64,000 nt of DNA from Paramacrobiotus metropolitanus (taxonomy: Eukaryota > Tardigrada > Eutardigrada > Parachela > Macrobiotidae). Of the stretch, positions 46,216 through 59,700 are shown one piece after another. The translations under genes were made by a program, and so were the position numbers. The first letter of the stretch is position 1; each line of letters opens with the position of its first letter. Location: the NCBI RefSeq assembly GCF_019649055.1, contig NW_026570250.1, positions 248,001 through 312,000 on the forward strand, written 5' to 3'. The notes below the pieces were generated by a model that made no database searches, had not been told where the DNA came from, and saw nothing but the letters and a program-made list of their open reading frames with translations.

Positions 46216-47883
46216 CTACAGCAGTGTTTCGGTTTCTTTAGCGGCATCCGCGGCGGTCTCGTCCTCGTCGGCATTGTTGGCACGGGAAATCTGATCGGTT
46301 TTTGTACATTCAACATCATCGGCCTGTGTCAGATAAGTTTCCGCATTGGGCACGGATAAATGCATGTTCTTCCGCTGGGTAGTGCGGCCATTACGGACTG
46401 TCTCGTGCGAGAGTTGTTTGGCTTTAATGAACAATTCCTTGAATGTCTCACGGAATTGCCGTGACATTGAGCAATAAATCGGAAAGTAGATAATATAACT
46501 CAGACCGATGCACAGATTGGAGAAGGTTATCAGAGTGGTCATTACGCCCTTATTCATAAGGTCCAGCTCCCATGTATTTTGTACAATCACCAAGAGGACA
46601 ATAACGGCCAACGGCAGCTCAACAATGAGGAATACACACACCACGGCGACGAGCATCATGGTGGTGCAGGTATTGTCGCGCTGCTTGGATGATTCCTGCT
46701 GCTTCCGCTCACTGAATAAGCGCTTACGGTTGGCTTGAGCTTCATTAAGGGAAATAACCAGTAATGTGTTTAAAATCACAAGGAGCACACATGGCAGGCA
46801 ATTGACGCAGAGAACACGGAACCAGTAAAACACCGGCAGATAATATTGTGACCAGGGATAAAAGGATTCCGTGCACTGAGAGACGTATCTGTGTCGGCAC
46901 AACAGCTCTGGGATTATTTAGTCAAATTACAATGTGAGTTAATTTTCCCTAACAATTTATAAGCGTTCTTCCGTGAAAGTTACATTTGTTTACTAATCTA
47001 AAGCGTTTTCGTCATAACATATTGAGCGACCAATCGTTAAATTGTTCCTGGTATACACAGTATCGCTACTAAAATTTTATTTCATATATATGCACCCCTA
47101 TGTTTACATAACACAGTAACTTGAATAATTTTCAGCTAATTTTCCTACAGCCGGTGTATTGTTCTGGTATCACCAAGTTTAGAAAGTTTAGAAAAACATA
47201 AATTGCAAGGGAAGTGAAGGGGATTTGGTTTACCTGCACTTCCATGGCATGGGAAAATCCTGCATGCTTTTTTCAAATAAACGCGGTATATTGTAAGCAG
47301 TGGCCAGTCCGTACAGGCAAATAGTGGCATACATGACCCGGGGAACAGTGCACCATGTCCGCGCACGTGTTGGATGGCAAACATAAATGTAGCGTTGGAA
47401 TGCCAGCAATACGGTCATCCACACCGATGCCGAATGGCAGACCGTGGGCAATGTATCCGTCATCAGCATATTCAGATACGCCAGGTAGCAGGGCACCGGT
47501 TCCGGATGAAATCCCGCCGTGTACTGGTAGATAAACATGGGCACCGGTATGCCCAACGTCAGAAGGTCACTGATGGCCATTACACACAGAATGAAATTGG
47601 TGGGTGAGCGCATGTGGGGCCGCGATAGAACTGCCACCACGATGGTATTAGTGCAGAGAACGATAATGAAGAGCAACGGTGTCACGTAACCGTACACCGG
47701 AATGGAGTACTGGGGATTGCGCAGTACGGTAAAGTTGACCAAGAGAGCCGAAAAGTTTTCTATGCCATACTGCTGAAATGCCGGTGTGGTATTTAGCCAC
47801 ATTGCTAAGGTTTCGCATGCCTCATCGGAGGTCGTCGGAGTGACATTCTCCATTAAACGGATTCCGGTGTCCAGGTCAACCAT
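46216..47883 (-). CDS. Sex-peptide / myoinhibitory-peptide receptor-like GPCR
   Basis: Class A peptide GPCR. In insects the SPR family responds to myoinhibitory peptides (allatostatin B) and, in some flies, sex peptide. Exon 1 is 47234-47883 (start ATG 47883; N-glycosylation sites NVT, NTT, NFT in the N-terminus) with TM1-TM4: IPVYGYVTPLLFI, SPTNFILCVMAISDLLTL, CHSASVWMTVLLAFQRYIYVCHP and ARTWCTVPRV. Exon 2 is about 46216-46907 with TM5-TM7: FRVLCVNCLPCVLLVILNTL, CTTMMLVAVVCVFLIVELP and ending IYFPIYCSMSRQFRETFKELF plus a long acidic tail. These blocks track Drosophila SPR closely, including QRYIYVCH in place of DRY. The exon-1 donor (CAG/GTAAAC) is phase 2, but the available exon-2 acceptors are phase 0 or 1, so the ECL2 join is unresolved and a small exon may be missing. 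Confidence 0.88.
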
Positions 47884-50253
47884 CTTTGACGTCAAATGTC
47901 TGCTGCCGTTATCTTAATGAATTGGTCAAGGGCACAAAGTCAGAAGGATGAGGATTTGCTGGATGAATAAATTGAAATAATATGGAGAGAGATACGGAAG
48001 AAACGTCGCAGTGTCAGCATATACTCCTTTCACCTGGAATTGACATAAAAGAAACCATTGCCAGACATGTACATCAACATAGTGCCTAAGTGCGCTATGT
48101 ATCACAGGCAAATGTGCATTATTAATCGCACAAACAAACACTGATAGACCATTTTGCACGGGGGCGATTGATGTTTGTTTTATTTAACCTATACCAGGCC
48201 CACTGCTGTCCAATTCATAAATACCAGTTAAGGGTGACTATTTAACATCCCCGATATCGAGTCAAAGTGAAAATTTTAAGGTGTATGAGCCCGCCTGCCT
48301 GATATCCATAACACAAACTGCAGCCGAAATCGGAAATCGATAGTTATAACATTGAAGTGCAACATATGCCGAGAATTTACTATGGAAAATTACGGGTAGT
48401 TGTACGAAATTATTAACTGTTGCTTACCCCGCGGAACACATCATAAAAAGTCCCAACAATCAATAAATCATTGTAAATTGTATCTTTATTACCGGAAGTG
48501 AGTAACAGCTTATTAGCAATAGTCAGTCCATTGGAAACATAAAGGTCATGTCATAGTACGACATCAATCCGAACGCATGCTGTGTGTAGGAAGGCTCATT
48601 TAGACTATCCTCAATTTATCCGAAAAAGCGAAGAGGATAATCATCAAACATAAAGCATCCCACAGAGCCAAGCCATAATAATCTGCTTGGGGAATGTGAG
48701 CTTTAAACGATGTAAAAGCTTTGTGCTCTATATCGTGTTGTCGTGACGAAGATTGCATGTTGCGCTGGCAATGTAGATAAATTCCTTTCGCTCGGATCGT
48801 ATAATAACACTTTATACTGTGTTTTGTATCCCACACCAATATGCCATCCGGTATGCGGTAGTTGATTGACCTTCTACACTCAAACACGCTGACGAATCCC
48901 GTTGCAGCGTTGGAAAATTATTAGAACTGATTAAGCCATTTTGCTCTACTGGCCTATCGTTGTATAATCTTTAACAATAAATGTCAAATAATGGTATGGC
49001 CTTTTACTAAACAGTACTCTTTGCCATCATTTGCGGCACCATGATCACGAGGAAACGAGCATTTTCCATACAGTCAACGCGCGCATGTCAACAACTGGGA
49101 GTATAGTCATTAATTGACAACATTGAATAGCCGGCAAAGCATTCAGTCCTCATTGTTCCTCATAAGGTAATAATAAGAACTGCCAGTAGCGATGATTTGT
49201 TCATGGGGACATAGCAATACATCATTAAGCACAGAAGAGGAAGAGATTGTCAAATCCCGAGTTTAGCCCATATGCAAAGGATAACAATATCCTGTACATG
49301 TCGCCAACGCACAGCTTCAGATTAAGCAGCAGGAGAACTTTTAATTATGTAAATCGACGGGCCCTAAGCGTCGAAATGTTAGGAGAATAACTGCGGGGAT
49401 CCTAATGGAGTAGTAGCGCTGCCGCGACGGCTGCACCCGTATTTGCCATTATAGACTGCATATTGGAGGCGAAACGTTAATATGCTCATACTACAGAAAT
49501 ATCATATACAGGAGGTGTAGGTAGAAACCGGCAAACGCGCGTGGTCATGTATTAATCTAAAAGCATGAAAGAGGATATGTTGACAGTACTCCCGTTCGTA
49601 ATTAATGTATGTCATATCTGCTGGACAAGACACATATCCACCATCTAGTCAGGCGCAACAAATTTCCGGCTTTTTTAATAACGGGATGTGCTTGATTTTC
49701 AATTTTGCAACATATACGTGCGTAGTTACGAGAGGCACATCCATTTGCCTGCACAGATGCCTAACGGAAATGCCACAGTAATACGTGCCGCACGGGATAA
49801 ATGAAAAACTTCTACCCTGTGCGCGTGAAACTATTATCCCGAAACCAAGTAAGGAAAAAGATGTCCCAGCAGAAATGTGCGTAGCTGGTCTGATTCACCA
49901 CCTGTCGTAAGATTTGAAAATCTTTAAAGGCATCTATTTCAAGTAATCGAAAATTGAAACATGGTCCAGTTGAAACTGAGAATTATTTACGCATAGGATA
50001 AAACCAAATGCAGATTGAATACAAGCGGGAAAATTACATCAAAGTATCTTCGACGAATTTAATTTGTTCCTGAAATAGCAATGTGATACTCGGATGCCTA
50101 AGAACTGCCGAAGCAGCGCTTTGCGAACGACCAGTTGCTCACATTCCATCAGGTTAAGAGTTGGCAACATAATACTGAAACTGAGTCTTTCCAAAAAAAT
50201 TCTGTGGTTGAAGTGCTGTATCGTGAAACAAACAAGACCCTGCCAAACCCAGA
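47884..50253. other. Intergenic DNA upstream of the GPCR
   Basis: No gene accepted. A minus-strand open frame at 48600-48887 ends in a hydrophobic segment but has no exon partners. GPCR promoter elements presumably lie between 47884 and about 48500. Confidence 0.45.
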
Positions 50254-50988
50254 ATGCTTCAACGTCTAATTTTCGTGTTGTTGATAGGATGGGCTGCCAT
50301 AAAGGTCAAGCAAGTTAATCTGAGAGCCGCCAACTACATCTGTCTCTATTTATTTATTTATCTGTATTTTTTTATAGTAAAGTTGTACAACTTTACTATA
50401 AAAAAAATTACAAAATTAAAGACACTGTTTCTGTTACTATTATTTTAGTGTCAAAATATCATACTTCTTGTTAAACTACGTTTAATGCTAAAGAGATGAG
50501 TTGAGTTAAACTGCTAGTATAGCATTACCAATCGAAAACATCATTATATTTGAAACTGCTAATTATTGATTCATAAGCTGCTCCAAATTAGCTGGAGCTG
50601 TTTGCAGATTAAGTCTACATCCATCATTCCATCCAATCGCCATAGCGTGGTGCTTTCCCGGGGTTTAAGTCTATGTCTATACGATTCATTTTCTGTTGAA
50701 ACGGTTCCGGACATATGTACTTTTAAAATAACTCAGGACCTGCCGGCATATCTTGTGTCAGCAAATGACTCCCACACTTTTACTTAATACGGTATCGGTA
50801 TGCGTTGCCGGCGCACGTTGATTGATGATACTGTTAATAGAACTAACGAATCCGCTAATAAGTGGAAACTTTGTAATGATATGGCTCGAGATCCATACAG
50901 TAATAAATCATAATACCATAGATGTTTTTTACCAGAAACTGACTCGGTTGGCAACTTGGCACTCAACCTGGCAGTTGAAGAAATATAA
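50254..50988 (+). pseudogene. Unrecognised small secreted-protein locus with one in-frame stop
   Basis: A hydrophobic leader exon (50254-50304, MLQRLIFVLLIGWAAIK) can splice in phase 0 to 50608-50899 (good acceptor TTTGCAG). That exon splices in phase (donor GTAATA, acceptor TTACCAG) to 50936-50988, which ends in TAA and is followed by AATAAA at 50992. The frame is continuous except for a single TAA at 50785-50787: about 59 codons precede it in exon 2 and 37 follow in the same frame. Four cysteines (one pair either side of the stop) and an N-glycosylation sequon (NRT) fit an extracellular protein. Either the first half alone is translated, the stop has killed a recent gene, or the model is partly wrong. 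The leader donor (GTCAAG) is weak. No family recognised. Confidence 0.4.
50367..50406. repeat. 40-nt perfect loopless palindrome
   Basis: Twenty-base arms meet at position 50386/50387 (centre AGTTGTACAACT, flanks T-run and A-run). It lies in the first intron of the small secreted-protein locus. Confidence 0.95.
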
Positions 50989-53900
50989 ATCAATAAAAAT
51001 TAAAATGTATGACTACATCTACGTCGTACTTTATTAAGTTACTTATCGTAAGATGCAAATTTTGATGTGTAATGCTATCCAAGACTTTGATTTTTAAAAT
51101 TTTTTCAAAGGCGAAAGCACGAACGTGCTTGCTGTAGATTAATAATATGTAATACACACTTCCGTAATCATTCATCAGCGCAGTAGTAAAGAATTCCATC
51201 GTCTTACTCTTACAGATTTGCAAAATTTATTGTCTAATTATATACCTAAGCAAAAATTTTGATTGCATCTTATGTCACTTATTGCACATTTGAAAGACTG
51301 CCTCGATCCCTGTCAGTTAAACATTATTAGTATAATTGAGGATATAACTAAAAAGTTGACTTCGGAATCTGACTAAATTTGTTGTGGCTAAATCTTTCGT
51401 ATAATCGTACAGATGCATCAGTGCTGTTGCCGGTATCTCAGTTCGAAAGTCTTTTTTTGTGGTGTCGTTTTCAAGGCGTCACTATATATCGTGCGTATAC
51501 TTATATCTATATTATTTAATACCGTAAACTCACGAAGGCAGTAGCGAACAGTTTTTGAATACCATATGCAAATACATGTACAAATAGCAAGCAACTGAAA
51601 GATGCCCCTAGTGTCACCTGTCCGAAAATCAACTTCTCTTCAATGTTGGCAAATTATTATTTCACTTTAGTTACAAATACCGTCAACCACAAGTCAGTAG
51701 AGTGATAAACCATACAGCGTAAAAATCCTGTGTCTCACGGATGCTTAAGCGCTGGGTTGTTTCTTCGACTTTAATTGGATAAGTTCGTTTGATTGTGCAT
51801 TGAGGAAGATGGAGATCGATGGTTTCGCCATGGTCTAGTACAACACAATTAGCTCATTTGTTCTCGGGATGCATTCGGTAAGTCCTGATGGAGCTTGCCG
51901 GCATGGCTCGTTATCGTCGAGGTTACAAGGGAATTCAGAGCTTAGGCAGCGTTTTACCTAGCCTTCAACTTCCGTTTACAACTACTTAACATGCAGCATG
52001 TTTCAGCTAACATAAGTGTGGTCAAAATCAGTTGTGCCCTTTTCATTTGATTCTTTTCGTTTCAACTCACACATGAATTTAACATATATAAATATATGAA
52101 AATGCTGTAATTCTAGAATGAGTTAAGGATAATCTGCCTTGAGCACTAAATTTAGTTTGAATTACGGTGTCCTGTAACCGTTGTATAGACAGATACCGTC
52201 ACATGTCTAATAATTGCACAGGATCACACGGGTTTGTAATTTTGATGCATGTGCGCGCATGCATCAACACATTTTCTACGCCCTTCGCTAAGTAGACTTT
52301 ATTCTACAACATATTAAAAATAATAACATTTGACTCAGAGCCTTTGACAAGTTTACCTAAGACCGGTATCAATTGCAACATTCTTGTTTTATCTATTTTT
52401 TATTGTACAAAATTTGCAGAAGTTTCGTAGTATTGTGAATTTAAGAGTATGGCAATGTTTGTGGTGTGTAATATCATCTGGACAAGGTGCATCACTCTCC
52501 CATCCGTTGCTCTAGAAAATTGCTGACCGATAGCGTTCAAGCCGTGAAGGAGAATTTGTGGCAACTGCAGAATCAGTTTTTCATATATAGCCAGGCCTCC
52601 TGAGACCCCTATGATTGGGCAAATTAAATGTTTTCCTATTTTGAAGTCCGATAAAAGCCGTGCAGTACGCCAACGCATTATTCCCTGCGCTTTAAGGGCA
52701 CTGTACACGGGTCTTTCTTTTCCGCTGTTGGAGTTGAGGATAATGTGTCATGAGTGCTGCGTGCAAAGAAGCTATGATTTACGTCCCTTACTGGCGTGAA
52801 ATAATGGCTTCCCATCTGCCAGTCACACGGGAACTTGATTTAAACATTAGCCGTAATAATGATTAATCTGGTTGTTTTTGCTGTAAAGTGGACGAAATGG
52901 GTGTGCGCGCGGATAGACTGTGCTAGCGGGTGGCATTTTATGACGAAAAAGAGCTAGTTGATTTTTTATGCCGCGCTTCAGCTGACCATTGGCTTTTTTC
53001 TATTTGCCATAATGGTCGTAAATTCCAATTTGTACCGGGCATATTCCGCAAGAAGCTATCATGTTTAATTTATACAAATCTAAACATTAGCCAATAAGTC
53101 GATAACGTGCGTGTTCTGACCCTGATCTATGGGGGCACGCCATATATACATTATCTGTGTATGTACGTTGTGCATAAATATATGGTCTTCGATTTTTTCG
53201 AGATGATGATCCCTTAACTGTCTGATCAGGCGAGTGCGGCGCAGATGCGTACTAGCTTAATCAAACAATGCAGTCTGCTTTATAAGCTCATCTATCTGGA
53301 ACAGCCGGATAATCAGGGATGAAATTACTGGCAACGGGAAACAAAAAAGTGTCGAGATAACACGCTCAGTGCACTTGGATGGATGGGGACATAAAGTGGC
53401 CGGCAAGCTGTTTCAGTGAAAGCGGTTTACTACAGTCAACTGCACTGAATACTTATACTTAAATAAGTTATTCTACTTAGTTCTTCCTTGAGCTTGTGTG
53501 AGTGCCATCCAGTATAATCCAAACGCAAATCTTTCGTGTCGTAAAGCACTATGTCTATGATCATGAAAACGCTAATTTTGGCAATATACATAGCAGATAC
53601 ACACGGAAGTCCCATAATTCTTTATTAACAAAAAGCAATTCAGGAAATCGTTTTAATTTTTATAATTTCCAAACGGTTGGCTAAATATAACACATAAATA
53701 ATTGTTGAGAACTGTGGCTAATATTTATCTGGATGAGTATGTGTTCGATATTTATCTGGATTTTTACACATGGAAAAGCTTCGTCAAAACAACATTCGCT
53801 AAAAGATGGTTCTGATATACTACTCTAGTAATTACACAATTACACATTCCGTTTCAAAGCTGGCTTGTACGTGTATACATAGTATATACATGATGTAAAT

Positions 53901-56784
53901 AATTCGTATATAGGGCACATATGCGGCATGCGCCTTCGGAATCGTCAATAATCGCAGTCATTTCCGTAATGATTACCCATCGAGCGCATGGAAATTATAC
54001 GGAGTATTTTGCAAAAAGGCGTTTAAAGGACAGAATGCCTCTATTTACATCGCCAGCCATAGATCCAGCCTGCGGGCGTTAAGTAAACAACCCTTTGTTT
54101 GCATGGTAAAAAATTCTTTGTGAGTAGTGTGAATTAGTACAAGCACTGTTCAATTCAGCACGGGTTGGGCTTAAACGCTTCTCTTCCCCTCAGTTACGCC
54201 ATACAGTGGGATGTTCCGGTTCTGGTCAACGAGACCCGACAGACGTTAAAAGAATTAGACATCGGCCTACGCTTGTTTATTGAGAAAATAGTCATAATAA
54301 ACTGAAAATGAAGGAAGCGGTTGATCGTGAAGAGCTATCAGAATCTAAAATAATATTCACCAATCGTATGACTAATATGCCGATAATAAACCATACTGTT
54401 CTTAATAATATAGCCAAGACATGTCAGAATTTCACATAATAGGATGTGTTGACGGGAGCTGTTGACAGGCGAAATGCACTTACATAACGAGTAAGATAGC
54501 CACGAGAATTTGGTAGAGCGTTCGTATTAACAGCTTGTCTGAACAGAACAAAAATGTAAACTGTTATGTTTTGGGCGCTATTAAAAATCATTAATTATTG
54601 TGATGAATTCGGTTAGGGAAAAAATTGGCAATCTTAACGGTTACATATACTTTCAGAATTCCTACCTGTACTAATGAATTTAACATAAACCATAGCCTTA
54701 GCTATAGTAAGCTTGGTTAACGTTTCCATATTCTTAAGGTCAAGCATAAACCCTTCATCGCTGGATCATGCGCGCGGCAACGTCATGATAAAATGAAACC
54801 AAGACAGATTTTCCATTATCGATTTTAAAGCTTCTCTTATCATAATTCATTTCAGTGACAACAGCTTATTATCAGCACGGAACGTGAAAAGCGGCATATT
54901 TTGCGCTTACAATTAAGTAAATTAAGCGCATATAACGCTGCATGTCTGCAGATAATAATTTTTATAACTTACCTATTGTAATCCTGACACTGGATGTTAG
55001 CGGGACAGAAACTGTGGTGATTGATAAGACTGACAAGTGTTCCCGTTCTCAGACTATTGGACAATATGGATTTCCTATGAAATGTTCAACAGGCAAAACC
55101 AAAGCAGAGGGGAAGAACAGATATTCACACACAAATGGCATCGGGTCGGCGGTTTGAGCGGGGGTTATTTAGCTGTGAGGGAAGTGTATCGTGCGGCAGA
55201 AAAAGCCGTCGGGATCGTGATCAGAACATAAGATGAAGCGGCGACACATGCAGATCCGTCGGAATCCGCCGCTCTCTGGACAGTACACAAGTAACCCAAC
55301 CGAACAGTATTATAATACACCGCCGTCGTCGCAGCAACATCGCTTCGCCAAGGTCTAACTGTCGATATACACACGGAGCGCGCGCACGGGCTTCTTAACA
55401 TCCACCGGAACAGGATGTCATTGCGATTTGCTCTCTCCACCAGCTATCTCCAGTGCCACGTTTCCACGCATTAAGTCTGATGTGGGCAAAATGATTCAGT
55501 TGCCGCCAGCCGTTAACAAACCCCGTTATTAAGCGGACTGGATGGCTTGCGCTACTAATAAGTGTCGTCAGTTAACAACCGGAAGGGCCACATATATCCT
55601 ACCGACGGAGAGTACAATACAAGGAAAACGTCAATGTCGTACACGGACAATTTTCTGGATGCACTGACAGTATTCAGCACAAGAAAACTCACGAAAAAGA
55701 AGAGATTGTATTTGTCAGTTATTTTTCGCTATCCGGCAGGCTAGATGTGGTGGCATTTCTTACACGAGACAGATGATGACTTTTTTGTTGGTTAATATTA
55801 CCATTTTGAACGACATCCCGGACAGTTGCAGTATGTGCCGGTTGTTGTGGCCCACTGCACGAGGCTGGATTCATCCATCTGGATACATCGATTTCCACGT
55901 TATACCGTTGATTCGGGAATATGCGTATTTACACACTGCATACAATGCACATGTGCCGTATTTTTGTGTGTGGTATATGTAGTCGACATTGCACAATACC
56001 GTCGCGTTACACTGACAAGCGGCAATAAAAGAAACAAAGGCCGCGCAAAATCCCATACCTCCTCCCATCGATTAATGAAACACTCTAGAGAAATTGATGC
56101 GCAGAAGTAATCTTTACATAAACGATAAAAACAAACCGATTCCCCCAATCTTCGGGATCCGCTGATGTGTTGATATGGCGTCTGTCTAAGATTAAGTGGA
56201 CGTAAACTAATTTTTTGTCACTGAACACGGACGATGTACGGATGTACGGCAGCCCCACGTGACGGGGTGTTAGAGCGTAACTAATGCAAACAGCTCTTAA
56301 AAGATTTAGGACTTGATAAAAACAATTACTATAAAAACTACACCACATGGAAAGTTAAATGACAGATATTTAATCTCATTCATAATTATGGGCTGTACAT
56401 TTAGGTCTACGTCTATAATCAGCAAAGGAAATCTATGTTTTATGTGAAAATTACACAATGTTTCAGGCGAACCAAGCGTTTATGTAATCCTCTGAAAAAT
56501 ATTTTCACCAATTTCCTAAAATATTAAATTAAGCAAATTATCCAACAAGTCATTACGTCGCTGCACATTATACCAGGGCATGACGAACCGGGCTTTGTAT
56601 GACGAGACCAGGGAAAACAGCATGTTCAGTGTGCATATAGGCCAACGCCTGTGCATATGAATCGAAGCACGCTTGGCTCACCGGCGCTGCTGTATAAATT
56701 TAATTTCCTTACTATAGTACAAAACCATTGCATAATCCATAAAGCGTTGATAATGTGATTATACCAAATTACCCCCGAAAATAA
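50989..56784. other. Long gene-poor stretch
   Basis: About 5.8 kb. Short open frames (for example minus 52400-52708, plus 54942-55157) have no homology, leader or splice context. A GC-rich patch at 55160-55440 is compositionally distinct and could be a promoter or leader. An inverted repeat lies at 52242-52251 with 52258-52267 (10-bp arms). A direct repeat ATATTTATCTGGAT occurs near 53722 and 53749. Confidence 0.45.
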
Positions 56785-59700
56785 TTATACCGACTGCTGT
56801 GGCACAGACAATGGCCTAATCTCGTTACACTGCGCATCCAGATATTCTGGCCAGTCGCAGGCTTTGAGAATATTATTAAACTTGAGATTAATGGGACAAC
56901 TATGCGTGATCATCGAACCATCAATGTGACATTCATAATATTTCAGGCAGTTGGCGGAGGCATCCCCATGCAATCCTGTCATTCCGGGGACGCATTGCGG
57001 CTCTGGTGCAGCGGCAATACCCGGCTTCGGACTCGTCCCGGGTTGGGCCATAGGGAATGGAACGGTGCTACTGAATGGATCGCCGACTCCCTATAATATT
57101 CCTTGATTATATCAAATTTAACTTTATCGTATGAAACGCTAAACCAAAGTGATCTACACTCACGCATGTTCATCGAAATCTATATATCAAGCAGCATTGG
57201 TTTCGGGGATTATGTTAACGGAAAACAAATTTAAACAGGCAACAATTAAATAATATCTAAGAAAAATTAATGGCAAACGGAAGTGTTAACCTGTGGAAAT
57301 GGCAGCGTAGGTGGAACAGACGGGGCCAGTGTTGTAGCTTCCCAATTTTTGTGCAGTATTTCTCTGGCATCCCCGCTTAAACTGTCCACACAGACCGCTG
57401 CACCGATGGGCACACAACCTTTGTTGGCCAGCAAAAAGATTTCCGTGGGTGGACAGGAAAACGTTTCCATCGTCAAATTAGTGTGGCAGTAATGATAAAT
57501 TCTGAAAACATAAAAACTTACAGTAGTATGTAGCGCCAGCTATTAGCTAACCATAAGCCCTAATGATGCGATATTCCGTTACCGGCACGCGGAATCCGGT
57601 TCGATGTAATAATTAAGGGTCCCATCGCATTCGGTTTCATATACTGTCACTGCTGAGCCGGGAATTGTCAAGCCGATTCGTTTCGCAACCAACACTTCTG
57701 GAATCACGACTGAAGGTTTAACGGCAAAGCCGTTGCCAGTATTGACAGCGTTTCCGAACGTTTTCATGGGAAATTTTGACAGTTCCGGAGTTCCGAATCC
57801 TTCCAGTTGTGTTGGAGTATTGAAAACCGAGATTTTTGGTGGTGTTTTTGACATCGGCGCATAACCTTTACGAAATGTACATCAATATAATATAAGCGTG
57901 CAACTTTGCATGAAATGCATTTATAATAAACTAATATAAAGATTTTGCAAAGTTCTTAATGTTTTAACACGGTAACAGCCAATGCTAAGCACCGCAGAAC
58001 GTTAGAATTTTATTTTCCTAATTGTTGTTTCGCGCCATATCACATCTTTGTTATAATGACTCAGGATTTATTATGAACATACGAGATAATCCGTGAAGCT
58101 CAAACGGGTGTAATTAATTTTGCAGTGATATTTGTACCTCGAAACTAAACTAGAAAGCGGAATGGTAAAACCTTTAGCTTTTTACTGGCGGGCAGACATA
58201 TCGGTCCATTTACCTGATATCCTGTTGTCAAGATAATTATACTTGGAATGCGTATAGCCGGGCCCGGGTATATGTGACAGCGTCGACAGTGTCAATAACC
58301 CGGGAGTCCTGGCTTTGTGGCCGGCCGGATTCGGCATGGCGGGTTTGTTGTTTACGGGTGGCACGACTTGACGTAGCGGTGAAAGCCGTGTTGCCGGATT
58401 GCTCCAGGGCGATTCCGTATGCTCGATTGGTTTGACAGTTTCGGGAGCAATTTTCTGCGGTGCACTCGGGCTGCCGTTACTGTTGCCCGGCAGCTGCTGC
58501 TGTTGCTGCTGCAGCTGGGCTTTACACTCCGGTGCCGTCTGGATGAAGTCGCAATTTTGTACATTGGGATTGAAGATCATTTCCGGTGGGCATGTTAAAT
58601 TCAGTGCCGCACCTTCCGCATTACAATAGTAGTACACCTATCAACATACATCATTTTGGCGCCATGCGTTAATTTGTCCATTTACGCGTCAAATGTCAAT
58701 TGTGTGACAAATGAAGTGTCCTGAATGTGTATATCTATATGTGCGCGCGCGTACTCGACAATGTTGCAAATGATCGGGCACAAAGCCCGTTTTCCCGTAG
58801 CACGGCGCTTTGGGGCCCGGCGCTGTGACAGTTTCGGCTGTTCCGGGTGGTAATGGAGTGGCAACCGGCAGCAGGCCGGGAAACAGATTGCCTCCACCCA
58901 AATTGGTCCCCACATTCAACTACAGCATTTAAGCGCTTATGTAATTGCAATCAATTTTGTGTACTTTGCAAAACGATTTTCATACTGCCAAAAAATTCTA
59001 AAAGCTGGTAATTTGCTTATATTTTTTTTACCGGAAACAAACGCTCCACTTCCATGCAGCGTACTGCCGTTCGCGGTAAGCAACTTTCGGCTTTGGTATC
59101 GAAGCGCATTCCTTGTGGGCAGAAAAACGACTGGAAGCGATTGCCGAAAATTGACGGACAAAGAATATAGCCGCGGCACCCGGTGTCGGCATCTAAAAAT
59201 TCAAATACGAGTATGATTTTCGATAGCGTAATCAAATTACTGATCCCACAAAACGTTTTGTAATATTTATTTACGGAATTTAGACAGGGTGTTTCCATAA
59301 TAACTGACAATACATATGGCCGTACATTATTTGTGATCACCGGTACCTGGTATATACTGATTTGCCCTTCCAAAACACAAATCTGGATCCATATCCAATG
59401 GCGCACGCGGTTCTCCCTTCATGAAAAAATGCGAATAAGCATTCTGGCACATTTCTTTATAGTCAATAAATTACTATTGCCAGTCTGGCATAAAATAAAA
59501 AATGGCCCTATGCAAATAACTTTGTACGAAAAGAGGAATACGGCAACCAAGAGGAAATGCACCCGACAACGTACAGATACAAATTTAGTGATTTATCAGA
59601 TTAAGTAATTTTTTTGTGCAGCGATTTTGAAACTGGCGAGAAAACCAAATGTGGACATATACATGATTTATCCCCTGTAACACCATACATACCATAATCT

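Noticed and set aside
48600-48887. Minus-strand open frame with a C-terminal hydrophobic segment reminiscent of a Piezo helix
   Set aside because: Only one helix-sized stretch resembles it, the frame begins without a proper ATG context, stops at once, and no flanking exon continues the similarity.
52400-52708. Minus-strand 102-codon frame, possible transposase relic
   Set aside because: No catalytic motif, terminal repeats or target duplication could be seen.
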